Assembly (NCBI RefSeq): GCF_014633365.1
Contig: NC_068352.1
Span: 23,407,310-23,471,309 of the forward strand
DNA from: Diospyros lotus
Taxonomy: Eukaryota > Streptophyta > Magnoliopsida > Ericales > Ebenaceae
Reading direction: 5' to 3'
DNA length: 64,000 bases
Under the pieces are notes generated by a model. The model was not told where the DNA came from. It was given only the letters and a program-made list of their open reading frames with translations, and ran no database searches. The first letter of the stretch is position 1; each line of letters starts with the position of its first letter. Positions 46,356 through 58,618 of this stretch are shown here, one piece after another. The position numbers were made by a program, and so were the translations under genes.

Positions 46356-48640
46356 CCATCTGTAAGCACCCTCGCCCGGATATCCCAACCACCCGATCTA
46401 TCCGAACGAAAGCGCTTATATAAGGGAAGAGAAATAGACATAAGACAAAAATACCATGACATGCATACATATGAAAAATACAACAGCGGAAGCAAAACAA
46501 TATACACGCACGCCCACAAGTACCCTGCTGGAACAACGGTCAAGGAGTATATAAAATTATACAGACACCTGTGCCAACAAATAAAAGATACAAGGAACAA
46601 CCGGGCACAGTAAAAAATGAGAGTCAGAACTCCTAACAAAACATCAGAGAAGACGGGGGCAACTAACTGTACACCCTACCGACACGGCTGGCTGCTAGGT
46701 GGTGCGGTCTTCGCCCTCGACTTTTGCTTTACCCTTACCTGGAATGATGGAAAGCAAGGTGAGTCGCAAGACTCAGCAAGTTTATATGAAAAGGAAGGCT
46801 GTAAATGAAACAGAATAGGAGATCACTCCAAATATAAACCCACATGTACACACAAGCCATGTGACACAACAACGCAACAGTGCCGCATAATAAAAACACG
46901 TACCAGTCCTTGGGACCCACATAAAACACCTGGCACCCAAGTCCCTTACCAACCTGTCGCTGCCCTGAAAGGCAACATAGATCTCCAATAAACCTGTGCG
47001 CACTGTCCCGGGTCGGTACTCCTGTCACCCAGCTATGTCGGTACTCCCGACACCCGAGCCATAGGCTTCCTCAGAACGGTACTCCCATCCGAGAACTATA
47101 TACGACTAGTAGCCATGCAATGCACATAAAATGCAATAGCGTAGTGAGTATCAACGTGATACATGGCACCCATACATCCAGGCATCAAGCCATGCTCTGC
47201 CCATATAGTAAATCACACGCGATGCATATGCCCGTGCTGGATGCATCATAACCAAGCTAGGATGTCCGTGACCAAGCATAACCAAGCTAGGATGTCCGTG
47301 ACCAAGCATAACCAAATCATGATAATCCCAACATGCAACCCGTACCCATGTGCACACCAAACCATGTATAAGAATAAAATATAACCAGGCATGCTATAAT
47401 CACGAGACAGCAGAGCTAGTCAACAGTGCTTGGCACCGGTCAACGGTCAGTGAATAGAAGAGACTAGCCGACGGCTTAAGATAGACCGTACGACAGTCAC
47501 ACCGTCATCGAACAGCCGATCATTGCCCCCACTGCACAACCGCTCTGGCTAACAAATAACCAAAAATCAAATAATAGTACCCGAACAGCTAAGAACCTAG
47601 CCCCGAGTGAGTACGACATCATTCCCATAGGCTTGGGGGTGGTACGAACCCCCATAGACAACCAACGAATAAAATACTCGAGACCAGGTTAATAAATTAA
47701 ATTTATAAAACACACCGTTTAAAATTTCATAATTTATTAACAGCCAAAACGAACGAATTAAGGTCAAATAAATTGACAACGAAAGAATCGACAAGGTGGG
47801 TATAAAGAACTTGCCTTTCCGAAGATAGCCTTAAGCTCGTTTTGACCAAACGGGGTAAAATTATACAAACTGCAATATCCCAATTATTCATCAAAATTAA
47901 TAAAATTAGGGTCTAAACAAAATTTCGACCGTACAGAATATTAATTACTAGCTTGTCTACATACCTGGAATATTAACTCCAGAATTAAACGGGATTTAAT
48001 CCAAATTTTCAGCCCCAAATTAATCCAAATTTCCCAGCTCGCGCTCGCTGAAATTTCTCCAAAATTGGCTGCTGTTTCAATTGAAAAAGGAACGCCCGAA
48101 ATCGAGCTTAAATTCGGCCAAAAATGAGCGATGAAGGGGGTTCCACGTGGCAACGCTGGAGCGATCGCTGGGGAGGCCACCGCCTCTTTCGAAACAACGT
48201 CGTTTCGATGTCCTTGGGCTGATTAAAATCAGCCAAAATTCAGCCCTCGCGCTCGCCTGTCCACGGTTTCGAACCCGCGTCTGCTGCCTGGCCGCCTCGG
48301 GCATGAACCGCCCGTGCCTGCACGCCTCTTCAACATATATATAAGTTATGTTATATTTAAGGTGACTTTTGACTTTTCCGCAATTCATGCCAGCACCCCA
48401 AACTCCCATAAATTACACTCTCACCCCTTATATTAATTACACTAACACTTGGAACTTCCAAAAATCACACAATTTGATTTATTTTAATTTTTTTCTAATT
48501 CCAGAAATTTCTAAAATAACTTAATCAACTACCTTAATTTCTTATTTCCTTAAAATCACATAATTTATTTTTGATATTTCTTTTAAATCAAATTACCCCT
48601 AAATTAAATTAAATTGCCATTTACGAGGCGTTACACCATC
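46356..48640 (-). mobile_element. Solo LTR, Tekay/Del-like gypsy type (46361-48635), with TSDs
   Basis: Ends are TGTAAGCACCCTCG and GAGGCGTTACA; on the minus strand it runs TGTAACGCCTCG to GAGGGTGCTTACA. A perfect duplication CCATC flanks it (46356-46360, 48636-48640). It contains three GGTACTCC blocks near 47000-47090 and a perfect 30-bp tandem pair at 47251-47310. No gag-pol is inside. It is the same style of LTR as 32468-35522, though not the same sequence. Confidence 0.85.
47251..47310. repeat. Two perfect 30-bp tandem copies
   Basis: ACCAAGCTAGGATGTCCGTG followed by ACCAAGCATA occurs twice in succession and begins a third time (ACCAA). It lies inside the solo LTR. Confidence 0.97.
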
Positions 48641-49004
48641 ATAATGCCCCGGTATGGTCTAAAAGTATAGGTAAAATGTCAAACTTCTAATAACCAATAC
48701 TATGTATACGAATGTTAAGTGCACAACTCATAGTCAAATTAATAACTCTTATTAACTCTCAACTATTCGAGTTGGCCAACAACTCTTCGAGTTGTGACTT
48801 CATCATTTACATAGAGCATATATCTTTTAAATCTTACTAAGGTCAATAGATTTCATCTTGTGTACTCACCTACCTTCGTATGATTCAAATCATACTCAAT
48901 AACCACCATATTAGGGACCCATCTTACTAGACCCCGTAGAGTAACACCAAAGCATGACACTCCTCATATAAGATAACTGTGGTACCTCATAATGTCGCCA
49001 CATA

Positions 49005-50180
49005 GAACTTGTTGCCCAAAAAAATACCCAACATGGGGGTGAATCGGGTTTTTCAAAAATTAATAATTTTAACTCTTTTGAAAACTCTTAAATTTGTGAT
49101 CTTAATATGTGGTGATTGCAGTAGCATTGAAATCAGTAAAATCACACAACCATACAAAACAAGAGAAATTAATAAAGGTTCGGTTCTAAAGAGTCTAATC
49201 CTCTTTCTTAAGACTTAGGTTGAGATTCCACTAGAGAGAATCAATACTAACTTTTAATTAGAGATAGAACTAACATACAATTCTTTGTCTAAGTAAGAAC
49301 CACTAGCACACTACTAGCAAATACAATTCTCTCACACAACAAGTGACTAAAAATAACAAATTTACAACCAGAGACAATTACAAACAAGTCACCAACAGTT
49401 GAGAATTCTACCAGCCAGCACACTTCCAGCACTTCGAATCTTCTCACTCTTGTTCGAATGCTCTATCAAGTTTGTTCTACCTTGAGCCTCCATACTTACC
49501 ATATATATATACATCTTTCAAATATACTAGCCATTAAAGAAAAGGTTAATATGAAATTTAAAATTTAAAAAATGTTTAGATTTTCTCAAACAATAAGAAA
49601 ACATGTCTTATCTTTAATTCAAAATAAATTTACTTTTTACATGAGAAATCAAGATTTGAAAATTCAAATATAAATTTTTGAGACATAAATGATTAAAACA
49701 ATAAAACATGTCTAAAATTAATTCTCTTTTAATTCAAAATAAATTTACTTTTTGCATGAGTAAGAGAAAACATGTCTAAAAATAATTTTCCTTTTAATCA
49801 AAATTTGAAAATTCAAATGTAAGCTTTTGAGACATAAATTATTAAAATAAGAAAATATGTCTAAAATGAATTCTCTTTTAATTCAAAATAAATTTATTTT
49901 TTGTATGAGAAAGAGAAAATATGCTTAAAAGCAATTCTCCTTTAATTCAAAATAAATATACTTTTGACATAAATAATAAATACATTTATTAAGAAATAAA
50001 AATTCAAACATAAACTTTTGATACATAAATGATCAAAATAAAGAAATATGTCTAAAAGTAATCCGTTTTTAATTCAAAATAATTTTTTGTTTTTGTATGA
50101 AAAAGAAATTCATTTATATAATAAAAATATTTTTGTTATCATCAAAATTGTATTTACTTACCCTTGAGCTTAACAGAACT
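49005..50180 (-). mobile_element. Solo LTR, SIRE/Maximus-like copia type (49010-50175), with TSDs
   Basis: A perfect duplication GAACT flanks it (49005-49009, 50176-50180). On the minus strand it starts TGTTAAGCTCAAGGG, has GATGATAACAAAAA close behind, and ends in CACCCCCATGTTGGGTA then GGGCAACA. TTTTGRTGATAACAAAA near the start and a CACCCC..TTGGGT end are typical of SIRE-type LTRs. It carries an imperfect internal repeat array at 49600-50110. Confidence 0.8.
49600..50110. repeat. Imperfect tandem array (TTAATTCAAAATAAATTTA units)
   Basis: The phrase TTAATTCAAAATAA recurs at about 49615, 49730, 49879, 49951 and 50070, associated with ACATGTCTAAAA and GACATAAATGATTAAAA. Spacing varies, so whole units and half-units were gained or lost. 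Confidence 0.8.
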
Positions 50181-50778
50181 CCCAATTGATATTTAGTAAG
50201 AATTACCATTTGAGTGTTCTCAAGTTAGGTCATTCAGCGAACTCATTCACCGATGAGCACCTATACACTTGTATTAGTGTCATCACACAAGTAGTTAATG
50301 GGATCAATTACCTTCTTTACAAGCATGCATAGTGTGTACCAGTCTTGATAGTACTATAGAGGCCTCACTCTATAGTCCTATGACTGAGAATAGTTTAAGA
50401 ATGAAGTATTAGTCATTCGATCTCATTAGTATGATCTCATCATAACTCGATTGGCATTGCTACACTCTTTGGGATTCATCTAAATAATAAAATACAAAGA
50501 TGAACGTATTACCACGTATTAAAAGAGAAATACTGATATTAATCAAAATATGTCCAAGATTAATTAGAAATTGAGCCAACTCACAACTCTCATGATTGAC
50601 TTCTAGGTTACAACTCTAACAATTTTACGTCTAAAAGTATAATAACTTATTTAATTTTTTAAAATATAATAGTTAGTGGCCAATTTGAAACCCCCCCCCC
50701 CAAAAAAAAAAAAAAAAAAAACTTATTTGACACTATATCCTAAAATTTTTAGATCTTAATAGACATAGTACCAAAGTT
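50181..50778. other. Intergenic sequence
   Basis: No gene seen. A C11 then A20 homopolymer pair lies at 50691-50721. Confidence 0.6.
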
Positions 50779-51903
50779 ATTACAATTAGGGGTGAGTATT
50801 CGATTGGTTTGGTTATCAAACCAATTGAAATCATAAAATCGAACAAATCAAAATTTTGAAAAAACCAAACTAAACCAATTGAACAAACCAAAAACTGAAA
50901 TAATCGAAGAAAAATACCCAAAAAAATCAAATTGACCGAAATAATTGAGAAAATACAAAAACTAACAAAAACTGAACAAACCAAAATAATTTTTGGCTTT
51001 ACTGTTGCTGCTGACCACTAAGCTAACCCATGATTCCAATAAATGTAACCAGTAATCAAATTCTTCAACCGCGATAGTTGATATATCCAAAAAATGAGTT
51101 TGATCAAACAATTGATTTTTTTGTAGATCTAAAATTAATTTTATTGTCAAAACTTACGTTTTTTGTAAAATTTGGCCAGCCACTATTCATGACAGATTTT
51201 GATGATTGGAATTGACCATCAAATTAGTGTTGGCACAATGATTCACATACCCAAAAATCAAAAGGATCTCATGGTCGAATTTCAATAGATATAGCTTTTA
51301 ATGTCTATAATACCTACTATATTTGTGTGTGTATATACCAAAAAACTAAGGTGGTCAGTAAAAACCTTCCAAAAGGGCTAAAGCCCAAATATCATAAATT
51401 GTCGAAAGAAAGAAATGTAGTGTTTGATGTGATGGTTGTTGCCTAAGTGGTGTCGATGGCTGAGCACGATGGTGCAGTGGAGCCAATGGCTTATAGTGGC
51501 AGAAAGAGAGAGATGTTAGTAGTGATGGGAACATGATTGGTTGTTGTGAGTGTCGAAGTTAGAAAGGAATGGTATATCGATCGAGAACTCAAGATTAGTC
51601 AAAGATGATGATGAGAAACGAAGGCGAAGGGCCGCCTTTTTCTATTTGATTCGGTTTGTTCTATTTTTTTGTTCATCTTTTTTTATTTTAGGCTGAAAAC
51701 ATTGTCGTTTTGAAATTTGATCAATTCCATTATTTTGGGTTTTTTCAACACAAAAATCGAATCAAATCAAAATAACCGTATTTTACAAATTTTAAAATCG
51801 AATTATATAGAATCTTATAAAAAATCGAACCAAACTAATAATTTCGATCAGTTAGGTTTGGTTATTTCAGTTAAACTAAAATTTGCACACACCTAATTAT
51901 GAT
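50779..51903. mobile_element. hAT-like non-autonomous element (50787-51895)
   Basis: Ends TAGGGGTGAGTATTCG and TTTGCACACACCTA form short inverted repeats of the TAGGGGTG hAT class. Flanks ATTACAAT and ATTATGAT match at six of eight bases, with both differences transitions. The ends are rich in GGTTTGGTT / AACCAAACC repeats, typical of this group. No transposase is encoded. Confidence 0.65.
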
Positions 51904-52399
51904 ATAAAAAATGCAAAAGAAAAGATAGTACAGAAGTATTATGAAAAGAATGAATAATTAAATTTGATTTTGATTTTCTAATTTTGCTCATTTCATTTAA
52001 GATGCAAAATTATTGATAAGAATTTAGAAGTTAAGTTTTATTCAAATTAATTAATTATTTTGATTGACCGTTTTTACTTGAATGATAAGTAGGACGACAA
52101 TAGAAACTAGAATGAACAATGCAATAGCAATAAATGCAAGAATATTCATTTCCATAATTTCATCATTTTTTTACTTCACAATAACTGGGGAAGAATTCAA
52201 AATTGATGGTTGATTATCTAACTAATATTACTCAAGTCTTAAATAACAAAAACAACAATTATAAGCTCTAATTTTACTAGACAAAGTCTAACTATATAAA
52301 TTTTAAATCTCAAAACATCTCTATCCATGATCACGTAGCCTAAGTCCTAACCCATGTAGTAAGATGATCTAATGTATGTTACGTAAATAAGGATCATGT

Positions 52400-52563
52400 T
52401 ATAGGTACATTATTGTATATATCTTGAACTATACAATGCATCACAAATGATAAAAATACTCCTTGCGCCTCATCATCTCACCTCACCGTCTTAGGTGAGA
52501 GTATATTAGATATTTTAGCATTATTATGTAGCTTAAGGTGTACACAATGATGTAATAATAGCA
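52400..52563 (-). mobile_element. MITE, copy 2 (minus orientation)
   Basis: Read on the minus strand it matches 43834-44071: TGCTATTATTACATC, TAAAATATCTAATATA, CTCTCACCTAAGACGGTGAGG, GGAGTATTTTTATCATTTGTG. It faces copy 3 head to head. Confidence 0.6.
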
Positions 52564-52593
52564 TTTTTTTGTAAATAAATTTAAAAGAAAAAT

Positions 52594-52850
52594 GCTATTG
52601 GTATTCCATGGGTTACACCATGGACTACATAATATAACTAAAATGTCTAAAATACCTCTCACCCAATGTGATAAAATGAGGTGATGAGGCGACATGAAAC
52701 GATGAGACACATGATTAAAATACCGTTCACCCAAAGCGGTGAGGCGCAATGAGGCGAGACGATGAGGCGCGATAAGTATTTTTATCATTTATATATGTTG
52801 TGTAATTCATGATGTAGCATATGAAATACATACAACATGGTCCAACTTCA
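52594..52850 (+). mobile_element. MITE, copy 3 (plus orientation)
   Basis: GCTATTGGTATTCCATGGG, TAAAATGTCTAAAATACC and TCTCACCC are followed by an expanded GATGAGGCG-like block and AAGTATTTTTATCATTT, the same family as copies 1 and 2. The right end is eroded. Confidence 0.6.
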
Positions 52851-53190
52851 AATGCCTTTAACCAGTAACTGAAAAGAGTTAATGCCCTAATGCAAACCAG
52901 AAAAGACTGAAGCCACAGCTTTCGCCTTACAGTTTGGGGTCCAGGTAGAAAACATAGCATTCATAATTCTTACCAACCTCTTACAATGTTGTCCCTAGAA
53001 ATTCAATGCCAATCTTCTACTCAGAAAAAGCAACAGGACAGCTGAAATCAAGAGGTTATTAGACACAAACCTCTTCAGCTTAATTTAGGGTTGAATGAAC
53101 AGTATATAATGGGCGTCCTAAGTCAGTTGAAACCATGACCTTTTTTGGTTACAAAAGAACAACCTTATATGCAGTTTGTTGATTGAACTT

Positions 53191-55425
53191 CGTTTCTCAA
53201 AAAAATAACCCAAGATGGGGTGAATTGAGTTTTTTAAGTTTAAAATAATATTGACCAAGTTATTAGCTTTTAAAACAAGTTTAGTATTTGATCAGTTGAT
53301 AAATAGATAGCTACAATAATCTAAACAATCAAGCACAATCAACACATAAATTTTTATAAAGGTTTAATTTTATGATCCTATGTTATCTCTCTTTCCACTA
53401 AGGGTGTGTTTGATAGCATTTAGTTGAAAAATAAAATATTTTTCAACTTGCATAGAAAACAAAAACTACTTTCCCCCTAGATGAATTTTTTTATGAAAAA
53501 AAGGTCCAATGATGCTTTAATGGCTGTACTACGGAATTCAATTCCGTGAAAAATGTAGTGTGTCAAACAACAAAAATAAAATCCAATTTCTTGGAACTAG
53601 AACCTCGATTATAAAATAACTTTGCTAACAAGATCACACTAGTAGCAATTTACATCCCTCACAAAGTGAGACCAGGAAGTGAATACAATACAAATAACTA
53701 ACTTACATCCCTTTTAACTTGAAACAAAGGAGGACTTTGCTGCCACATATCTTCTCTTGAATCCCCTTAGCTTTGAATGCACAAAGAGCTCAATAAGCCA
53801 GTGCAAATACTGATAGGTGAGTTGCTTTTAAAGTCTCTTCTTTTTGGTTCTAGCCGTTGGAGAACATGGCTTGTTAGTTTGAAACATGAACATTTCCTAG
53901 GCTGCATCAGACTGGGAGAGAAGACCTTTTTTTTCTTGATCAGAAACACAGCTCAAAAAGAATTAGTCAAAACAAGCAGCTATGTTGTTGCATTAAATAG
54001 GCAACATTAGCAAAGAAAGTGGATATCTGTAAGAGAAAATACGTAGTGTTCAAGAGGTAAACATTAGTATATGGGAGTAGAGGAGGCTATAAAAGAAACA
54101 ATGTTGCCTAATAAAGATGGTTAGTCATAGGAGATATGGTATTTGGAAGACCACAAAGAAGCATTAGAAATGAAATGAGCAGCTCTGAAAATAAATAGGA
54201 TTTTGAACAAAGAGAAAAGGGCAAATTGTCTCATCATGCTTTAGTGTAAGGTATTAATGATAGAAAGGAAAACCAGTCTTTGTCTTGTGTTACAAAAGAG
54301 GAAATATGTTTGGCCTTAAGAGAAATCAAGTAAAAAGACCTTAGAAAGATTAGTAAAGTGATTGAGAACACTAATAAGTAAAGGAGAAAAATGGTGGGAT
54401 CTCCATAAAATTGATAGAATTCCGATTAAGTAAAAGAATACACTGCTTGAATTTCAACTCTAGATTACAAGGAATGAAAAATAGAAGAAAGAATGGGCAT
54501 TCGAGAGGGCGCAGAACTCTTCTGAAGATTCTACTCAATATTTTTCTTCCTTCTCTCTCTCTTCTATTCCCTATTTATAGGTTGTTTTCCCTCCATAACT
54601 GCATTTGCTTATGCACATATTGCTTTGTTACACAAACCAGCCAAGTTTCGATTCTATCCCCTGGTGCACATGCTGGCTGTTATGCAAGCCCAGCTATGTT
54701 ACCATTCTGCCCTTGGCTCTTGAAACACCTTTGATAGGTCCGCTGTATTGGAGGCCTATCAAAAAAATAGCTAAAGTTTTTAGAAGAAGACTATTTAGAC
54801 AAACGACACTTGTTAGACCAAACCTGACTAAACTCCTTTCTCGAAGATAATAAAAAGCATTCTATGATGATTTGGTCAACTAAAGAGTACTTCTAGTAAG
54901 TTAGTTTGGCTATATCAAAGGGTCCTAAGGTACACTGGGGTCATTTGGTCGACCATGACTTGCACCTGGTCGACTAGACTAGGTGCTTAAAAAGATGAGA
55001 TATATTTTGTCTCATTTTGGGTGATTAACACCATTTATTTGGTCGACTTAATACATAGAGAAAAAAATAATAATTTTGATTTTGGGAACATTTGGTCGAC
55101 TAAGCTCATTGCTTTGGTCGACTAGATTTGTTCTTAAAAAGGTACCTAAAATCTTCTAGAGGAGTTTGGTTGACTAAACTTGAATTGTTTCCAAACAAAA
55201 ATTACTTTGCCTACCTTTGGTCGACTAACCTTTGACTGTGGTCGACCAAACCAATCATCATTTCAATGAATAGTATTATGAACATCCAGAACATTGGTCA
55301 ACCAAATACCAATTAATTTAAAAAAAAAAAAAACTATTTTAGGGAAATACCACGAGAAAGATTAAAATAGTTTTGATCCTTTTTGTTATCACCAAAAGTC
55401 ATAAATTGTACCTTTGAGGTTAACA
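53191..55425 (-). mobile_element. Solo LTR, SIRE/Maximus-like copia type, second copy (2,235 bp)
   Basis: On the minus strand it starts TGTTAACCTCAAAGG, then TTTTGGTGATAACAAAAA, and ends CAATTCACCCCATCTTGGGTT, matching the ends of the LTR at 49010-50175. CTATAAATAG (54571-54580) is a good promoter box for that strand. It holds ten TTGGTCGACTAA-like repeats at 54870-55310. The last base is G instead of A, and no target duplication was found. It is nearly twice as long as the other copy. Confidence 0.7.
54870..55310. repeat. Ten dispersed TTGGTCGACYAA motifs
   Basis: Seven copies keep the palindromic GTCGAC core; three read GTCAAC or GTTGAC, each one transition from the CpG in that core. They are irregularly spaced within the LTR upstream of its promoter box on the minus strand. 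Confidence 0.85.
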
Positions 55426-57339
55426 ATACTAAATATAAAGCATTATCATGTATGACGATATATACATGTGGAGAGAGAGAGAGACTATGATTCAAAGTAG
55501 GATTTTTCTACGTGAGAAGGAAAATTAAATTAGTTTGTAAATGCATTTTTTCTTTTCTTTTTCTCCCACAAATCCTAGTTCTTTACACAGCATAATAGTG
55601 TAGAGAAAGGGGGAGAAGAAGCAAATAATATCAAATATTGCCCTCATTTTCCTAATCATCTCTTCTGTGCAATAACACCAGGTTAGAGAAAAACTAATGG
55701 TGAATGAACAAATAGCAAGTTCCGAGAAGGCGTAAGGCCTAACTGGAACCATGCTTCAGTGGGATAGACAGTTTAGTAGGCCAAAAAACTTAGAACTGTA
55801 TGGAGGACAAACACAAAAGTAACCAGAAAATTTCCCATTCTATATGTGAATTAAGTACAAAAGAATGATGAATTAATTAAAACAGCAAGAGAAGATGAAT
55901 CAGTGATTCAAAAACCCGTTGACATCAGTTGTTCAGATCCGCCTCAAGTGTTGTAGGCATATTTTGTTGTTAACACACACATTAAGAACCTCCACACCCT
56001 TTCAAGTTTCAACTTCTCTATCATTTTTATGCCTTGTGTTAACTCAAGACCTGCAAAATGCATACGATTGCTTTAATTTCAAGAAGAAAGTTTACACTTT
56101 AATGAAAATTAACCTGCTGGAAATTAACTCAGGCATCACTTTCATTAAAAACAGTCCATTTAAGAGTTAAAAATCTGAACTTAATGGCCATATCTCACTG
56201 TAAGAGTGGATGTATGTGCCATAGTTTATGTTGATATAGACCGTAGAAGCATGATTTCAGCTACTAATTGCTGTGCTTTTCCTGTTTTTCTTATCATTCA
56301 AATTTCAAGATAGAATATGAGGACCACCAATTGTATCAATGCATAAAGAAATAGAGCACAGAGAGGACCACAAATTCCACGTTATACATGCCACAAGATA
56401 GCAAAAATGAGAGATCCACACTAGTTCTTAACGGGCTCCAAAACCTTCCATGAGCTCAAAACACAGATTCAGGAAACCAAGACCACTTGATATTCTGGCA
56501 GGTGTAGGATAAAGAGCACTTATAGTTTAGGCTATGTTGGAACATGGATTCTTTGACAGAAAGGCAAACAAAAATAAGAAAAAGAAAAAATAATGACTTT
56601 TGAACACACATTTGAGTATATAGGAAGATCTATATTCATTTACCTTTCTTCCTTTTTCACAAATCCTAGTTTCAAATGTAGCCTTAGGGTTCTGAAAGGT
56701 CAAAAGCCACTACAACATTCGTTTGTAGAAAGAGTTTTTTACTTGCTTCAAAAATAAGAAGTTTCTGGACTTCTGAAATGTAATTAATCTGAATTCTCCG
56801 ATATTGGTGAAATATTAAGGCTGAGTAGGTACTTGCAAAGGGAAATCCAAGAGGGAAAGGGGAATTAAGGCTGATAAGTTACCAGGAGGAGTCGGATTTG
56901 ATTGAGGCTTCCAGTGTCATGTCTTCAGTTTCCAATTCTCATTTTTGTGTTCAGTTATCATTTTAATTTTAACAAATTAGAACTTAACATATTGCTTTAG
57001 AAACCTTGTTTGTTTTTAGTATTGGTTTATTTCCCTTCTCCTCCTCACCAATCCTGCTGAAGGCTGTTGCCACATTCTAGGAGTTGCATAAGGAGTCCCC
57101 AAACTGTTGGGGAGGGTAAGAAAATGAGTACAAAATGGAAAATGTGGAAACACCTTTCTATTGTTTTCATTTTTCCAATAGTTTTCAGAACTTCCCAAAA
57201 TATGTAAACAAAATCAAAAGCAATTTTTTTGTTTCTGTTCCCAAAAAATAAAAACATGAATTTAAAAATAAAAGCCCTAAATAGGTCATAAAAAAACAAT
57301 GCCAACTAACAACAATCACAAGCATTAATCTAGCTAGAT
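55426..57339. other. Intergenic sequence with no recognisable feature
   Basis: Short open frames on both strands have no family motif. A (GA)n microsatellite lies near 55472-55483. I see no exon that I can support. Confidence 0.55.
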
Positions 57340-57670
57340 GGGAGTCGGTGACATTCTAGACCTCTAGCCATCTCTATCCATAGCTATATCCTTTGTAAGG
57401 CCATCATATCATATGTTGTCATGTTTATGGGTTTTCCACTAAGTTTTCTTTGGTCTTCCTCTCCCTCTTTTGCTACAAACTTCTTCCATTTCATCTACTT
57501 GCCTCATAGGTATACTAATGGTGTTTTTCTCGCATGTCCAAATTATTTTACTTGTTACTCCCACATCTTATCTTTAATAGACACCATTCTAACCTTATTA
57601 ATTATCATGTATGATCCTATTTCTTATCTTGTTTTTATTATATGACTACACATTCACTGTAACATTATCT
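57340..57670 (-). mobile_element. LINE reverse-transcriptase C-terminal remnant
   Basis: On the minus strand I read, with stops, MLQxMCSHIIKTR, KVRMVSIKDKMWE, FGHARKTPLVYL, KWKKFVAKEGEEDQRKL and ITTYDMMAL, which follow the order of the conserved end of plant LINE RT (DKM..LRWFGHV..GRGRPKKTW). Short, decayed and without a poly-A tail. Confidence 0.7.
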
Positions 57671-57807
57671 CATCTTAGCTATGAATTTTGCACATGATGG
57701 TACTTAACAACCCAACGTTATTAAAACTACTATAAAGTAGTCTTATAGTTGTGCGATAAAACTTTCTTTTTAGATTTAAAGGGATTTTATAATTGCATAA
57801 AAGGTTA

Positions 57808-58542
57808 TGTTGATGTTTTGCATTGAGAAAGCAATCTAGAAGGTTAAGAAGAACAAGAGATGTCTCGAATGTTTGAAGTTACTGGTTTTATTCCTAAGTT
57901 AGAAGAGTCTAGCTTAGGTGTTTTATTATAAGGGGTATTTCGGTCTTTGTGTAGGCTAAATTAAAACCTTGTAATTACCGTCCATAATGTCTATAAATAG
58001 GAGACATAGGGGGCAAGGCAATTACAGATGATCATTCATTCTCTATGATCGAGTGCAATGTGTGTGAGAGGAAAGGCTTGCGTCCAAGAAAGTCTTTGTA
58101 ATCTCCAAAAAGATTGTAGTCGGGTGGAATAGAGATGGAAGAGTGAGATATTGATCATTCCAAAAGTCTCTAAATACGAGTGAGACTGCTATAAAGAAGA
58201 CAAAAAATACTTTGTGTAAAGAAGAGTGTTTGTAATCTCTAGAGTGCAGTGAATTCGTGAGTTAGAGAGGACTTGTAACTGTTCTACACTCAGTTTTTAG
58301 TGGAATTGCTCTTGTTCTTGGTGGCTGGATGTAGGGCCATTTTCGTGGCTTCAAGCAGGATAATTCTTGCACCTCTTGTGATTGTGGCTTGATTGTTTCA
58401 TTTCTGTTTTCATTCCTTTAATTCTGTCTTTCATTACAGTTGCATATTTTCTGTTGTTTGAGATTGATTTCGGGTGAGGAGTGTGAGTGAATTGGCAACA
58501 AGAATCATTGATTGATTTATCTAAGAGCTCCTAATCTTAACA
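57808..58542 (+). repeat. 5' LTR of copia F (735 bp)
   Basis: TGTTGATGTTTTGCATTG to CCTAATCTTAACA. CTATAAATAG at 57991-58000 is the probable promoter box. Confidence 0.75.
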
Positions 58543-58618
58543 GTTTGGTATCAGAGCCAAGAACTCTTTCAAGAATTGTCAAGAACCCTAGAAATCACTA
58601 GTCGTAAACATTACCGCC

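Noticed and set aside
46273..47028. Several overlapping minus-strand open frames with hydrophobic stretches
   Set aside because: They fall within or at the border of the solo LTR 46361-48635 and overlap in different frames, so they are not separate genes.
54870..55310. TTGGTCGAC repeats considered as a CRISPR-like array
   Set aside because: Units are short and irregularly spaced, without uniform spacers, and this is plant nuclear DNA.
55525..55752. 75-codon minus-strand frame starting MVPVRPYAFSELA
   Set aside because: No splice-site context, domain or codon signal convinced me it is an exon.
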